Source: Pedobacter sp. Bi126 (GTDB lineage: Bacteria; Bacteroidota; Bacteroidia; Sphingobacteriales; Sphingobacteriaceae). Taken from it: DNA of 64,000 nucleotides. The stretch is taken from NCBI RefSeq assembly GCF_918698245.1, contig NZ_CAKKMS010000004.1, positions 124,001-188,000 on the forward strand. The letters run 5' to 3'. The translations under genes were made by a program, and so were the position numbers. Below, piece by piece: positions 1 to 9,822 of the stretch (the first letter of the stretch is position 1; each line of letters opens with the position of its first letter). The notes below the pieces were generated by a model, which was not told the origin of the DNA, made no database searches, and was given only the letters and a program-made list of their open reading frames with translations.

Positions 1-635
1 CGTTTAAACTTGGCCTTCCATTTTACTTTAAAGCTCTTATCGAAGTTTGATTTTTTGAGGTTTTTAGGCCACCACATCACCATTCCAGAAATGAGGAGAA
101 ATACAAAAATGAAGGTAGACCATCCGATAATCTGCTGGCCAATGGGATGATTGATCAACAAACTCCAATGGATCATTTTAACTACACCAAAAAACTCATA
201 TTTATAATCGGCAACTAAAGTTACTTTTCCAGTATAAGGGTTAATCAGCACAACATCATAATAATCGATAGAATCGAAATACCAGAATGCCTTAGGGTCG
301 CCAGGTTTATAAACGCCAAGTTCCCATGCCCTTCCTGGTGCTTTATAAGCAGAAACAAAGGTGATTTTCTTTTTATTCCCCAGTGCTTTTTCGGCATTGG
401 CCTTTAGTACACTTAAGGGTAGGGTTTTAGGATTTGATGGAACCTCTACAAAAATCTCCTTGCGGCGAATGAGTTCGGTAATTTCTTTTTGAAAAACATA
501 AATACAACCTGTAATGCCCAACATCAGTACGATTAAACCAGATGCGATGCCCAGCCATAAGTGCAGCCAGTCGCTTATCCGCCTTAAACGCGATTTCTTG
601 TTTTTTGATTTGGTTGATGTTTCTGTTAGTGCCAT
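1..635 (-). CDS. PepSY-associated membrane protein, 3' part outside the window
   Basis: Only the first 211 codons lie in the window; the reading frame runs off position 1. Translation from the ATG at 635 gives a basic cytoplasmic start, a first membrane helix at about residues 23-48 (LHLWLGIASGLIVLMLGITG), a PepSY-like periplasmic part with an NPYTGKV motif near 150, and a second helix around 180-200 ending in MVMWWPKNLKK. The W-[ML]-H-x-W-L-G helix followed by a GxxMWWP helix is typical of the PepSY-associated TM family, inner-membrane proteins often next to TonB siderophore receptors and thought to act as ferric-siderophore reductases. It is third in a minus-strand set, 77 bases after a DUF4198 gene that follows a TonB receptor. 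Family call is fairly sure; the reductase role is inferred. Confidence 0.8.
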   Translation of the reverse strand, partial: MALTETSTKSKNKKSRLRRISDWLHLWLGIASGLIVLMLGITGCIYVFQKEITELIRRKEIFVEVPSNPKTLPLSVLKANAEKALGNKKKITFVSAYKAPGRAWELGVYKPGDPKAFWYFDSIDYYDVVLINPYTGKVTLVADYKYEFFGVVKMIHWSLLINHPIGQQIIGWSTFIFVFLLISGMVMWWPKNLKKSNFDKSFKVKWKAKFK

Positions 636-712
636 TAGCAAAGCTGTATGAATAAAAGAACCAATTAGCCTTTTTTAAGACTAATTGGCTTTAAATTTTT
701 ATAAAAATTCGA

Positions 713-1423
713 CTATTTAACTTCAGTAGTATAAGTTACCAAATGCCAAACTTTATCGTAGTCTTTTCCATTTAATTTTCCTGGCGTTTTATCTTCAGTA
801 AAAGCTTCCAGAAAATAATTTCCTTTTTTCTCTGGTTTGAAAGTGAATTTTCCTTCCACATCTGTTTCAGTAGGTTGTGCTTTTCGATCAGTATTTACAA
901 CGGTTAACTTTTGTTTTGCAAAAGGCACTGCGTTATAAATTACCTGATGAACTGAAGTTTCTCCAACGGTTAAAGCATGTTTATCTGGTCTGATGGTTAA
1001 TGCCGCAGCTGCCGGAAAACTGGTGTTTATTTTTGCGTTCCCTACGGCAACATCTGCAAAAGCATAATATTCAATTTTAGCTTTTTCATAAACCGCCGCA
1101 ACTTCATGTACCACAGAAAGTTTATAGGTGCCTTCTTGATCCGGTGTGAAACTGGCTTTGAAGAAACGTACATCAGCAGTAGTTGGTAAAACCCTGGTTG
1201 TTCCATCTGGAGCAATTAAAGCCAGCTTAAATTCTTTTAAGTTGCTAAACCATTTTGCTGCAGAATCTGGTTCGTTACTCTCGTATTCTCCGAAGAAGAC
1301 TTTTACCTCCTGTGCTTGTCCTTTTTTGCCTGTTGAGGCCGTTTCTATCCATAAAGCATGCGCAAATGCGCTCGAAATGCTAAAGATTAGAACGAAAAAT
1401 AATAATGAGATTTTAGTTTTCAT
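713..1423 (-). CDS. DUF4198-family periplasmic protein
   Basis: 236 residues. A clear signal peptide (FFVLIFSISSAFA, cleavage before H22) exports it. The mature part begins HALWIE and contains two beta-rich halves, the second with a KFTFKPEKKGNYFLEA stretch, as in DUF4198 proteins. That family is found with TonB receptors and metal transporters (NikM-like) and is believed to help metal or siderophore uptake at the cell surface; the biochemical role is not established. It sits 66 bases after the TonB receptor and 77 bases before the PepSY gene on the same strand, so the three probably form one iron-uptake operon. I recognise no metal-binding motif beyond the N-terminal mature His, so the ligand is unknown. 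Confidence 0.75.
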   Translation of the reverse strand: MKTKISLLFFVLIFSISSAFAHALWIETASTGKKGQAQEVKVFFGEYESNEPDSAAKWFSNLKEFKLALIAPDGTTRVLPTTADVRFFKASFTPDQEGTYKLSVVHEVAAVYEKAKIEYYAFADVAVGNAKINTSFPAAAALTIRPDKHALTVGETSVHQVIYNAVPFAKQKLTVVNTDRKAQPTETDVEGKFTFKPEKKGNYFLEAFTEDKTPGKLNGKDYDKVWHLVTYTTEVK

Positions 1424-1489
1424 GTTTTCTGGGTTGGGTTTTAAAACCAGGAGAAATTGATCTGATCCAATTGCTCCCGATTGATTTAA

Positions 1490-3928
1490 TTAAAATTTGT
1501 AAGTAACACTTCCAGTGAAGGTTCTCAGGTCCTGAGGGTTCATGGTGCTGTAACCTGTCCAGTATTTTTGATTGGTAAAATTGTCTGCTTTAACACCAAG
1601 TCTAAATCTATGATGATCATAAAATACTGATGCGTTAAAAACCTCGTAAGCAGGTAATATAAATACGCCCTGGCTAACGCTGTTTACAATTTTATTGTCG
1701 CTGGCATAATTACCGCCGGCACCTAATCCAAAACCTTTAAGTGATCCTGTAGCGAATTTATAACTGATCCATAAATTTGCTGAATAAGGCGCTGCCGAAT
1801 AAGCATCTCTTCTGCCTTCTACATCTGGCGATGCATTTTCTAAATGGTTATCGTTATAAGCGAAACCTGCAATAATATTTAAACCGTTAACCGGGTTTGC
1901 AATAATTTCGGCTTCTATACCTTTGCTGGTTTTATTACCATCCTGGATTTGTGCATTTGGATTTGATGGATCTCCGTTATAACCCCTAACAATATCTTTA
2001 ACTTTAATGTAATAGTAAGATACAGATCCTGTTAACTTGCCATTAAATAGGTTTGTTTTAATGCCACCTTCAATTTGGTTTGCTTGCTCTGGTTTAAAAG
2101 CATTACCTTGATAATCTATACCGTTTAAGTTGTTAAAGCCGTTCTGGTAATTGGTAAATAATGATAGCTGATCTTTAATAGGCTGAAATACCAAGCCAAA
2201 TTTTGGCGAAAAAACAGTTTGTTTGTACGCACCTTTTGGTGCCGAGCCTGCACGATCGGAATTACCTTTATTGTCAAACCTGTCTACTCTCAATGCAGCT
2301 AAGGCGATTAACCTATCTGTTAAATTAATCACATCAGAAACATAAGCACTGTATGTATTGGTTTTGAAGTTATACGGATATTTAGGAACACTAGGAAGTG
2401 CTGCATAAAATGCCGCTAAATTATGTTCGGTGAAGTTATTGTAGTTAGCACCGCTTCCATCTTTATTGGTCAGATCAAAAGTATCGATCGAATAAAATAA
2501 CTGGTCGGAGTTTTGTCGTAAATAATCCAAGCCTAAAACCATTCTGTTTTTTACCGAACCTAAGTTAAAAGTGCCATTGAAATTTTGTTGTACCTCGTAA
2601 GTAAAAACCTTACTGTTATCAGTTGATTGATCTGCTCTTGATATTAAATCGGCACCTGGTGCAGCCGTTGGGTTGCCCAGTGGAGGATAGTTGTTTGGAA
2701 CTAAGAACAAATACGTACCACGGCCGTTAGAGAAACTATAGTTGCTTGAAAAGCTGGTGTGAGACGACCAGTTTTCGTTAAACTTATAATTGGCCTGCCC
2801 GAAAAAGTTTGAGCTATTGTATTTTTGCTTCATCGCATCAGCGGTGAAGGATTTGTCGTAAGCTATTCCAGATTGATCCGCACGATCAAAACCAAGGTCT
2901 TTTACAGGGAAATAGAAGAAAACGAATGGTTTTAGGGTGCTTGTACCGTTGGCAATTTCGGCATCAAAAACAAAGTCTAATTTATCGTTTACTTTATACG
3001 ACAGGCTAGGCGCAATGAAGAAACCTTTGTCGTAAACATTCTCCTGGAAAGAACCTTTGTAATTGTAAGAAGTATTTAAGCGGGCATAAATGTGGTTATC
3101 TTTATCAACAGGAAAATTGAAATCGGTACTAACCCGGTTAAAATCGTAGCTGCCTGTCGAAAAGCTTACCGCGCCTCCCATTCCTTCGAAAGGTTTTTTG
3201 GTGATGCGGTTGATTAAGCCACCATATGAGGTTAATGTACTACCGAATAAGGTAGCAGATGGGCCTTTAATAAACTCTACATTTTCTAAGTTAGCTGCAT
3301 CGTTGCGGCCGGTTACGTTACCAGCAATTCCATTTCTGAGTTTAGCCTGTACAATAAAGCCTCTTGATGCGTAATAAGCACCACCATCGCCACCGCGCGA
3401 AGTTGATTCCCACATTTTTTGAACGCCTGTCGCATTGCGGGCAGCATCATCAACCGAAAATACAAGCTGATCGGCCATTGTTTCTTTCGTAATCGTGGTA
3501 TATACCTGAGGGTTTTCCAAATTATTTAGGGGCATTTTTGAAACGAATTCACTTTTCTTAGCGATATACTTATTTACGCCCTGGTTAATATTTACTTCAT
3601 TAAGCTGATTTGAATTTTGATTGATTACAAAATCAACAGTTTTATGCTCTCCAACAGTAATAACTATTGGTTTTTCTATGTTTTGGATACCAACAGCCGA
3701 TACCCTTAAGGTATAAGATCCTGGTTTAACTCTCTGGATTTCGAAAATACCTTTTTCGTTGGTTACATTCCCCAAGCCTTTTCCTTTTAAACCAACCGAA
3801 ATGTAAGCGGCAGGTTTACCATCAGAAGTGGTAACTGTGCCGCTTATGGTCGAAAACTGTTGCGCAAAGGAGAGTAGACTGGTAAAAGTTAAAAAAAACG
3901 TTATACAGAAAAGTCTGATTTTAAGCAT
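1490..3928 (-). CDS. TonB-dependent siderophore-type outer membrane receptor
   Basis: 812 residues. Signal peptide 1-22 (cleavage after SFA), then a carboxypeptidase-regulatory-like beta domain at about 27-110 (ISGTVTTSDGKPAAYISV), a plug domain at about 130-255, and a 22-strand barrel ending in the aromatic residue F812 (GSVTYKF). The plug carries RGF, the NLENVEFIKGPSATLFG element and GGLINRITKKP, the pattern of FhuA/FecA-type siderophore receptors rather than SusC proteins. It imports a ferric chelate with energy from TonB-ExbBD, none of which are in this window. It is first of a three-gene minus-strand set with DUF4198 and PepSY proteins. The siderophore cannot be told from sequence. Iron regulation is likely, but no convincing Fur box was seen. 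Confidence 0.88.
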   Translation of the reverse strand: MLKIRLFCITFFLTFTSLLSFAQQFSTISGTVTTSDGKPAAYISVGLKGKGLGNVTNEKGIFEIQRVKPGSYTLRVSAVGIQNIEKPIVITVGEHKTVDFVINQNSNQLNEVNINQGVNKYIAKKSEFVSKMPLNNLENPQVYTTITKETMADQLVFSVDDAARNATGVQKMWESTSRGGDGGAYYASRGFIVQAKLRNGIAGNVTGRNDAANLENVEFIKGPSATLFGSTLTSYGGLINRITKKPFEGMGGAVSFSTGSYDFNRVSTDFNFPVDKDNHIYARLNTSYNYKGSFQENVYDKGFFIAPSLSYKVNDKLDFVFDAEIANGTSTLKPFVFFYFPVKDLGFDRADQSGIAYDKSFTADAMKQKYNSSNFFGQANYKFNENWSSHTSFSSNYSFSNGRGTYLFLVPNNYPPLGNPTAAPGADLISRADQSTDNSKVFTYEVQQNFNGTFNLGSVKNRMVLGLDYLRQNSDQLFYSIDTFDLTNKDGSGANYNNFTEHNLAAFYAALPSVPKYPYNFKTNTYSAYVSDVINLTDRLIALAALRVDRFDNKGNSDRAGSAPKGAYKQTVFSPKFGLVFQPIKDQLSLFTNYQNGFNNLNGIDYQGNAFKPEQANQIEGGIKTNLFNGKLTGSVSYYYIKVKDIVRGYNGDPSNPNAQIQDGNKTSKGIEAEIIANPVNGLNIIAGFAYNDNHLENASPDVEGRRDAYSAAPYSANLWISYKFATGSLKGFGLGAGGNYASDNKIVNSVSQGVFILPAYEVFNASVFYDHHRFRLGVKADNFTNQKYWTGYSTMNPQDLRTFTGSVTYKF

Positions 3929-3962
3929 GATAATATTTATTTGGATTAATTCTAAACTACTG

Positions 3963-3994
3963 CAAAATAACGGCAGAAAATCTTATTATCCAAA
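3963..3994 (-). promoter_or_regulatory. Candidate Bacteroidota promoter for the TonB receptor operon
   Basis: Read on the minus strand there is TTTG (3994-3991), 20 bases, then TTATTTTG (3970-3963). This fits the Bacteroidota -33 TTTG / -7 TAnnTTTG pattern with one mismatch and lies 35 bases upstream of the start codon. Found by eye only. Confidence 0.35.
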
Positions 3995-4350
3995 TTATTT
4001 TGAATTATTCTAAATAGCAGTGATTGATGCCTGTAAATTTGTATTTTTAATACAGATTGGGAATGAAGGGGGTAAATAACTTTAACGTTTTAGTTGCGCT
4101 AAAATCTAAGTTTATAGAAATTTTTTCAACTAAACTTCTGGGAGGTTTTTTTCGAATTTAATTGGGCTATGATCAAGAAACATGAGGCAATTTGGCAAAA
4201 TACGCTGTTTTGAGCAGCTATTGGTGCATTATCAATTACAAATGTCGGTTTTTGTAAAACAAAATGTGGCATTTAGGTCAATTTTTAGGTTAAAATATGG
4301 TTCCTTTTGATTAAAAATAAATTAAAATCGAAGTAAAAATGTTGATACTT

Positions 4351-4375
4351 TTAGTTTGTAATCAAACCAAACTAA
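4351..4375 (+). promoter_or_regulatory. Inverted repeat in the SusC leader
   Basis: TTAGTTTG (4351-4358) and CAAACTAA (4368-4375) are perfect 8-base inverted arms around a 9-base spacer. A competing small hairpin GTTTG-taat-CAAAC lies inside (4354-4367). It ends 10 bases before the SusC start codon, so it could be an operator or a 5' UTR structure controlling translation. Confidence 0.35.
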
Positions 4376-4385
4376 CTAATCATCA

Positions 4386-7300
4386 ATGGAAAAAACTTCT
4401 ACAAGACATTGCTATGTGAAATTTTTGACGGCAACATTCTTTTATTTACTCATTCCCTGGCTCGCTTTTGCGCAGAAAACAATTAAAGGAACCGTTTTAG
4501 ATCAGAATGACAAACCCATCCCCGGGGTGTCTATCTTAGAAAAAGGGACAAAAAATGGTACTTCCACCAACAGCGAAGGTAAGTTCGTAATCGCTGTACA
4601 GAGCGATAAAGCTGTGCTGGTTGCCAGGATAGTTGGTTTCGTTACCGTTGAAAAAACAATTACGGCAAGCGGTACCATAAACTTTTCCCTGCAAGATGAC
4701 AATAAGACGCTGGATGAGGTGGTACTTATTGGTTATCAGAAAATAACCAGGAAAAAATCTACGGCTTCTATTTCCAGTATTTCAGGTAAAGAGCTGGCAA
4801 ATTTACCGGCTGCAAGCTTCGATCAACTATTGCAGGGTAGGCTTGCCGGTGTAAATGTTCAAAACTTTACAGGTCAGCCAGGGGTAGCACCTACTGTTTC
4901 GGTACGTGGTAACTCTACAGCAAGTAGTAGTTACGATCAGTTTAATGTGATCAGATCGCCATTATATGTGGTAGATGGGGTGCCTCAATCTTCTGACGAT
5001 TTTGTGCCACCTGGTACAGGTACGGGTACCAACTATCTAGCCGGTATCAACCCTAATGACATTGAGTCTATTGATGTGTTAAAAGATGCCTCTGCTGCAG
5101 CCATTTATGGTTCTCGTGCAGCAAACGGGGTAATCCTAATTACCACCAAAAAAGGCGTTAGTGGTGATACTAAGGTCAACCTAAGTACCTATTTTGGGCT
5201 CGTACAGCGCCCAAATTTACGCGAAGCAACCATTGGTAGTACAGAACGCAGGCAAAAAATGGAAGTACTGCAGCGTCAGCTCAATTACGACCAGAGAAGA
5301 CAACTGCCATATATACTTACCGATAGTTTAAATCCAGCTTTCAACGGAAATACCGATTGGCAGGATCTGTTTTATCAGGTAGGTAGAATTAACGATAACA
5401 ATCTCAGTTTAAGCGGTGGTTCAGACAATGGCATGACTTACCGTTTTAGTGGCGGCTATTATAATGAAGAAGGCGTTGTAAAAGGAACTGGTTTTAAACG
5501 CTATAGTGGTAGACTTAACTTAACCTCGAGAGCATTAAATAAAAAGTTGATGATCAATCCACAATTTTTTTATTCGAGAGCTGATCGTGCAAGGGGCAAC
5601 GAGGATCCTAACGATCCTTCCAAGCCTACAAAAATAGGGTCTGGCAATTTACCTTCTTCGCTGATCAACTTATCGCCAGAAAAGCTCGACTTTTTTGTGA
5701 ACCCTAGTAGTGAGAACCTGGACAAGAATATCAGTAATCAGTTTAGTATAAACCTGAATTTATCTTATGAGTTTAGTAAAAACTTTACATTGAATTCTCA
5801 ATCATCTTATAAGGCTGATAATGCACGTCGGGATGCCAGTCTGAGTAGCTTGCTAAACAATGGTTCTGGAAATAGTGCGACTAGTTTTTCTTCTACTAAT
5901 GTGAACCTGAGAACTTCTAACTACTTAAATTATAACGGTAAGCTTGGTAAACACAATTTCAGTGCGGTAGTGGGCCAGGATATTGAATATAACCAGTATC
6001 AAAATACACAAGCGGGAGGCTATGGTGGTGCATCTGATAACATTCAAGTGGTAACGGGATTTCAGCAAGCCAACATCTTTGCCTTCTCTCAGTACAAAGC
6101 ACATGGATTAATTGCTTATTATGGAAGGTTTAACTATGACTATGCAGAAAAATATCTGTTATCTGGAACGATTAGAACCGATGGTTCATCAGGTTTTGGT
6201 GAAAATAATAAGTATGGGGTTTTTCCTTCCATATCACTGGGCTGGATATTATCTGAAGAAAATTTCATGAAAAACATCACTAATAACCCTTTTACATTAG
6301 TTAAAATTAGGGGAAGTTATGGTGCTACCGGTAATGAAGATTTAAATAATTCTTACGTACAATATAACAATTACCTGGTTAATAATGGTGGTTTTTCCGG
6401 CAATGGTGGTTCTACTTCCTATAACGGTGTTACGGTTATTACACCAAATTTTAGAAATGGGGTAGCGCAAAAAGACCTGAGCTGGGAAAAATCTACCCAA
6501 TGGAATATTGGTACGGATATCGAAATCCAAAATGGAAAATATGCCTTAACATTTGATGTATATAACAAAGAAGTGAAGGATAAATTATTCAACGTAGATC
6601 TACCTGCTACTTCTGGTTACGATGTTGCCTATACCAATGCCTTTTCAGTACGTAATTCGGGTATGGAGTTAACTTTTAATGCAACTCCGATCAGTAAAGT
6701 GGTTAGATGGAATACTTCATTCAATATTTCTTACAACAAAAATCAGATCATGAGTTTACCAAATGGTGGCAGGGATATTATTTTAAGTGGCGATCGGTTT
6801 GATAAAACACATATTTTATCGGTTGGTAGCCCTATTAATGCTTTTTATCTGTATCAAACAAAAGGTGTATTCTCACGAACTGGAAATATTCCACAAAACC
6901 CATTTACCGGCGAGCGTTATAGAAATAGTAATGGAACATTTAACGAAGGAGATTTCTATCTGGCCGATTTAGATGGTGATTACTTTGTTGATATTTTTAA
7001 TGATGGAATTAACCCAGATAAAATGCCGATCGGCGATCCAAACCCTCGCTTTACAGGAGGCTGGACCAACACCTTTAACTATAAGAATTTCTCACTTAGT
7101 ATTTTTGCAAACTTCACCTTCAAAAGAGATGTATTGAATCTATTTGATTCAGATCGTTTTGCCAATTCGCAGGATGGTAACGCTGTAGCTAATTTTGCAA
7201 GCTTCTCTACTCCTGATCTAGACAGATTGAATATTTGGAGAAACCCAGGCGATAATGCGGAATATGCTAAATACGATTTAGGTACTTATCGTTATTATTA

Positions 7301-7565
7301 TACTGGGGCACAAACATTTTTCTTAGAAAAAGGTGGTTATTTAAGGATAAAAAATATTACCCTTGGATACGATTTGGGCGCAAAAACTTTAAGCAAATGG
7401 GGCTTAAGCCAGTTTAAAGTGTTTGCTATGATGGATAATGTACACATGTTCCAACAATCAAAAAAACTGCCAGATGCAGAAGCTGTAAATGGTTATGGAG
7501 AGTATAATGGAAATGGGTATCCGATTCCAAAAAAATACACCTTAGGTCTTCAAGTTCAATTTTAA
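4386..7565 (+). CDS. SusC/RagA-family TonB-linked outer membrane protein
   Basis: 1059 residues. Signal peptide about 1-30 (FFYLLIPWLAFA then Q), carboxypeptidase-regulatory-like domain at about 32-110 (IKGTVLDQNDKPIPGVSI), plug at about 120-260 with VSVRGNSTA, PLYVVDGVP, INPNDIESIDVLKDASAAAIYGS and NGVILITTKKG, then a large barrel ending in the aromatic F1059. These are the signatures of SusC transporters, which form a lidded complex with a SusD lipoprotein and pull oligosaccharides or peptides through the outer membrane. The partner SusD starts 10 bases downstream. There is no N-terminal STN domain, so signalling to an anti-sigma factor is not expected. Substrate unknown because no degradative enzyme is linked. 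Confidence 0.93.
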   Translation: MEKTSTRHCYVKFLTATFFYLLIPWLAFAQKTIKGTVLDQNDKPIPGVSILEKGTKNGTSTNSEGKFVIAVQSDKAVLVARIVGFVTVEKTITASGTINFSLQDDNKTLDEVVLIGYQKITRKKSTASISSISGKELANLPAASFDQLLQGRLAGVNVQNFTGQPGVAPTVSVRGNSTASSSYDQFNVIRSPLYVVDGVPQSSDDFVPPGTGTGTNYLAGINPNDIESIDVLKDASAAAIYGSRAANGVILITTKKGVSGDTKVNLSTYFGLVQRPNLREATIGSTERRQKMEVLQRQLNYDQRRQLPYILTDSLNPAFNGNTDWQDLFYQVGRINDNNLSLSGGSDNGMTYRFSGGYYNEEGVVKGTGFKRYSGRLNLTSRALNKKLMINPQFFYSRADRARGNEDPNDPSKPTKIGSGNLPSSLINLSPEKLDFFVNPSSENLDKNISNQFSINLNLSYEFSKNFTLNSQSSYKADNARRDASLSSLLNNGSGNSATSFSSTNVNLRTSNYLNYNGKLGKHNFSAVVGQDIEYNQYQNTQAGGYGGASDNIQVVTGFQQANIFAFSQYKAHGLIAYYGRFNYDYAEKYLLSGTIRTDGSSGFGENNKYGVFPSISLGWILSEENFMKNITNNPFTLVKIRGSYGATGNEDLNNSYVQYNNYLVNNGGFSGNGGSTSYNGVTVITPNFRNGVAQKDLSWEKSTQWNIGTDIEIQNGKYALTFDVYNKEVKDKLFNVDLPATSGYDVAYTNAFSVRNSGMELTFNATPISKVVRWNTSFNISYNKNQIMSLPNGGRDIILSGDRFDKTHILSVGSPINAFYLYQTKGVFSRTGNIPQNPFTGERYRNSNGTFNEGDFYLADLDGDYFVDIFNDGINPDKMPIGDPNPRFTGGWTNTFNYKNFSLSIFANFTFKRDVLNLFDSDRFANSQDGNAVANFASFSTPDLDRLNIWRNPGDNAEYAKYDLGTYRYYYTGAQTFFLEKGGYLRIKNITLGYDLGAKTLSKWGLSQFKVFAMMDNVHMFQQSKKLPDAEAVNGYGEYNGNGYPIPKKYTLGLQVQF

Positions 7566-7575
7566 TAGCATTAAC

Positions 7576-9090
7576 ATGAAAAATATAATTAAAAAACTCA
7601 GCATATTAATTACTATCCTCATTATAGTAACCACAAGTGCCTGTAAAAAATTACTTTACGAAGAACCGAAGGATGCACCTTACGAACAAACATTTTGGAA
7701 AAATTCTAAAGACGTGAGAAGTGCCATGGCAGGTAATTACGCCTTACTCCGCAATGCCATTACCGATAAAAGCAACCGGTATTACATGTATGGTGATGCC
7801 ATTGCCAAAAATTATTTTACCATACAATATACGGGTGATGGGCTTGAAGGAATACAAAACGGTGATTTTACCTTTCAGTATAACTTAAACTCTTTGGCAA
7901 ATTATACGCTTTATTACAAAAGCATAGCGATGTCTAATCTAATATTGTCGAAGGTAGGTGCGATGACCAATTCCCAGTTATCTACGGAGGATGACCCAAC
8001 CGAATTTAAAAACAATACTTTAGGACAGGCTTATTTTTTAAGGGCTTTGAGTTATTTTATGATGGTAAGGGTTTGGGGTGATGTACCAGTAGTTACCCAA
8101 GCATACGAAGATCCGCTTAATGCACCCCAGCTTCCAAGAACACCAAAAGCAGAAGTGATGAAGCTTATTGAGGATGATTGTCACAAAGCTATTAATTTGT
8201 TGGGCTGGACGTATGCCAATAGTGGTGATGCTAAAGTAACCGCAAACAAGGGCTCAACCTATGCGCTCTTAGCACATTTATATTTGTGGAGAGCAACGAT
8301 GTCCAATGTGGCTACAGATGCACCTAATCTGGTTGATGTAAATAGTGCGGATACTACGATTAATACTTTAATTAGTCGTGGAGGTTATGCATTAACTGAT
8401 ACTGCAAATTATAAAAATACCTTTATAGGCCGTTCTACAGAAGGTATTTTTGAGATCAACGTGAGTGAAAATACCTTGGAGGGTTCAAATAGTTCTGTTG
8501 GCGGTAATTTCCTTAATGAAACTTATGTTAAAGGCTACGGTAATAACCCTAGATACTACGTAGTACCGAGTTATTTCAATAATTTTTACACAGATACCGA
8601 TATCAGGTATAAAAAAGGATTTGATGTAACCTTGCCTGATAAGCCGATGTGTATAAAATATAGCAATGTAATTTACAGGAATCCTGGTCAAAAGTTAAAT
8701 CCCTATTTAAGCAATAACATTATCATATTCAGATTAGCTGATATGATGTTACTAAAAGCAGAAATTGCGCTATATAAAGGAGATGTCCCTACTGCTATTA
8801 ACATTATCAATACCTTCAGGAAAAGGAATGACCCTAATCCGGTACTGGTAGATGCTGTTTTATCTAGAGATGAAGTGATGGACGAATACATTACAGAACG
8901 TTCGAAAGAAATGTTTTTAGAAGGGCACCTGTTTTACGATTTGTTAAGAACCAGGAAGTATAGCAATGTGGTAGAGTGGCTCCCGGTAGAGCGATTTAGA
9001 AAAGAGGGCTATTATTGGCCGGTAGACCCTGCTTTATTCAGGAATAATCCATTGTTAAAGCAAACCACATACTGGTTGGGTAAAGTGTAA
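7576..9090 (+). CDS. SusD/RagB-family nutrient-binding lipoprotein
   Basis: 504 residues. Lipoprotein signal peptide with lipobox T-S-A-C at about residue 23, followed by KKLLYEEP. The opening (APYEQTFWKNSKDVRSAMAGNYALLR), the TPR-like stretch around LGQAYFLRALSYFMMVRVWGDVPVV (about 155-180) and the C-terminal VMDEYITERSKEMFLEGHLFYDLLRTRK are all diagnostic of the SusD family. It sits on the cell surface as the lid of the SusC channel and binds the incoming substrate. It follows SusC by 10 bases and is followed by a fasciclin-domain lipoprotein, so the four genes 4386-10806 read as one operon. Confidence 0.93.
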   Translation: MKNIIKKLSILITILIIVTTSACKKLLYEEPKDAPYEQTFWKNSKDVRSAMAGNYALLRNAITDKSNRYYMYGDAIAKNYFTIQYTGDGLEGIQNGDFTFQYNLNSLANYTLYYKSIAMSNLILSKVGAMTNSQLSTEDDPTEFKNNTLGQAYFLRALSYFMMVRVWGDVPVVTQAYEDPLNAPQLPRTPKAEVMKLIEDDCHKAINLLGWTYANSGDAKVTANKGSTYALLAHLYLWRATMSNVATDAPNLVDVNSADTTINTLISRGGYALTDTANYKNTFIGRSTEGIFEINVSENTLEGSNSSVGGNFLNETYVKGYGNNPRYYVVPSYFNNFYTDTDIRYKKGFDVTLPDKPMCIKYSNVIYRNPGQKLNPYLSNNIIIFRLADMMLLKAEIALYKGDVPTAINIINTFRKRNDPNPVLVDAVLSRDEVMDEYITERSKEMFLEGHLFYDLLRTRKYSNVVEWLPVERFRKEGYYWPVDPALFRNNPLLKQTTYWLGKV

Positions 9091-9117
9091 AATAAGTTGA
9101 TTCTTAGATTAAAAGAT

Positions 9118-9804
9118 ATGAAAAATAATATTCTAATATACATAGCTATTTTTTTATTAGCCTTATCGGCATGTAAAAAAGACGACTATAAGCGAGATGG
9201 GGGGCCGAGCAATGCCTATGTGGATATGACCACTTATGATTATTTAAAATCCAACAGAAATTTTGATTCCTTGGTTAAAGTGATTGATAAGGCTGGTTTA
9301 AAAGATGCCGTAAATGGAGATATCACTTTGTTTGCGACCACGAACTATGGCATTGCCGATTATGTAAAAGCTAAAAAATACCAGAAGAGTCTTCAGACCG
9401 GGAATGAAAATTTTGATTTCGGAATTAAGGATCTTCCATCTCAGGAGCTTAGCGATTCATTAAAAACCTATCTGTTTACAGGCAAGATAAACAGGGATCA
9501 GATTACCTTGGGAGGTAAACTTTACAATAGTTTATTAGGTGCAATTCCAAATGTTCAGTATTTAATAAAATTTCGGCGTTCTTTCGAATACTCACAGTAT
9601 TTAAATTACGTAGATTACGTTACCTATACCAAGGTGATTGGTACGCGAGATGATAAAGAGCCTGATTTGAATGCCATACCGGATGATCAGAAAGACAAAG
9701 GGGTAGACGTGCAAACTTCTGGTATTATCACCAGAACCGGAATTATCCATGTTTTAAACGGAAATCACCGCTTGTTTTTTAACGGACAATCGCTAGGTAA
9801 TTAA
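9118..9804 (+). CDS. Fasciclin-domain lipoprotein
   Basis: 228 residues from the ATG at 9118; a TTG start at 9097 is possible, but the ATG puts a normal lipoprotein signal (FLLALSACKK, lipobox L-S-A-C) at the start. The body has the fasciclin (FAS1) pattern: DSLVKVIDKAGLKDAVNGDITLFATTNYGI near 50-80, a short YLFTGKI element near 125, and a closing GIIHVLNGNHRLFF. FAS1 domains mediate adhesion and ligand binding. In Bacteroidota such lipoproteins are found behind SusC/SusD pairs and may be extra surface-binding proteins of the uptake complex. The family call is good; the ligand is unknown. Confidence 0.75.
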   Translation: MKNNILIYIAIFLLALSACKKDDYKRDGGPSNAYVDMTTYDYLKSNRNFDSLVKVIDKAGLKDAVNGDITLFATTNYGIADYVKAKKYQKSLQTGNENFDFGIKDLPSQELSDSLKTYLFTGKINRDQITLGGKLYNSLLGAIPNVQYLIKFRRSFEYSQYLNYVDYVTYTKVIGTRDDKEPDLNAIPDDQKDKGVDVQTSGIITRTGIIHVLNGNHRLFFNGQSLGN

Positions 9805-9822
9805 GCCATAAATATTTCAATT

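Larger units (their letters stand above)
3929..4385. other. 457-base divergent intergenic region
   Basis: AT-rich gap between the minus-strand TonB receptor and the plus-strand SusC gene. Apart from the candidate promoter at 3963-3994 and the inverted repeat at 4351-4375, I see nothing in it: no convincing short gene, RNA fold or plus-strand promoter. Confidence 0.6.

Noticed and set aside
4034..4041. TAAATTTG as the SusC -7 element
   Set aside because: It is about 350 bases from the start codon, and the only upstream TTTG is 31 bases away, outside the normal spacing.
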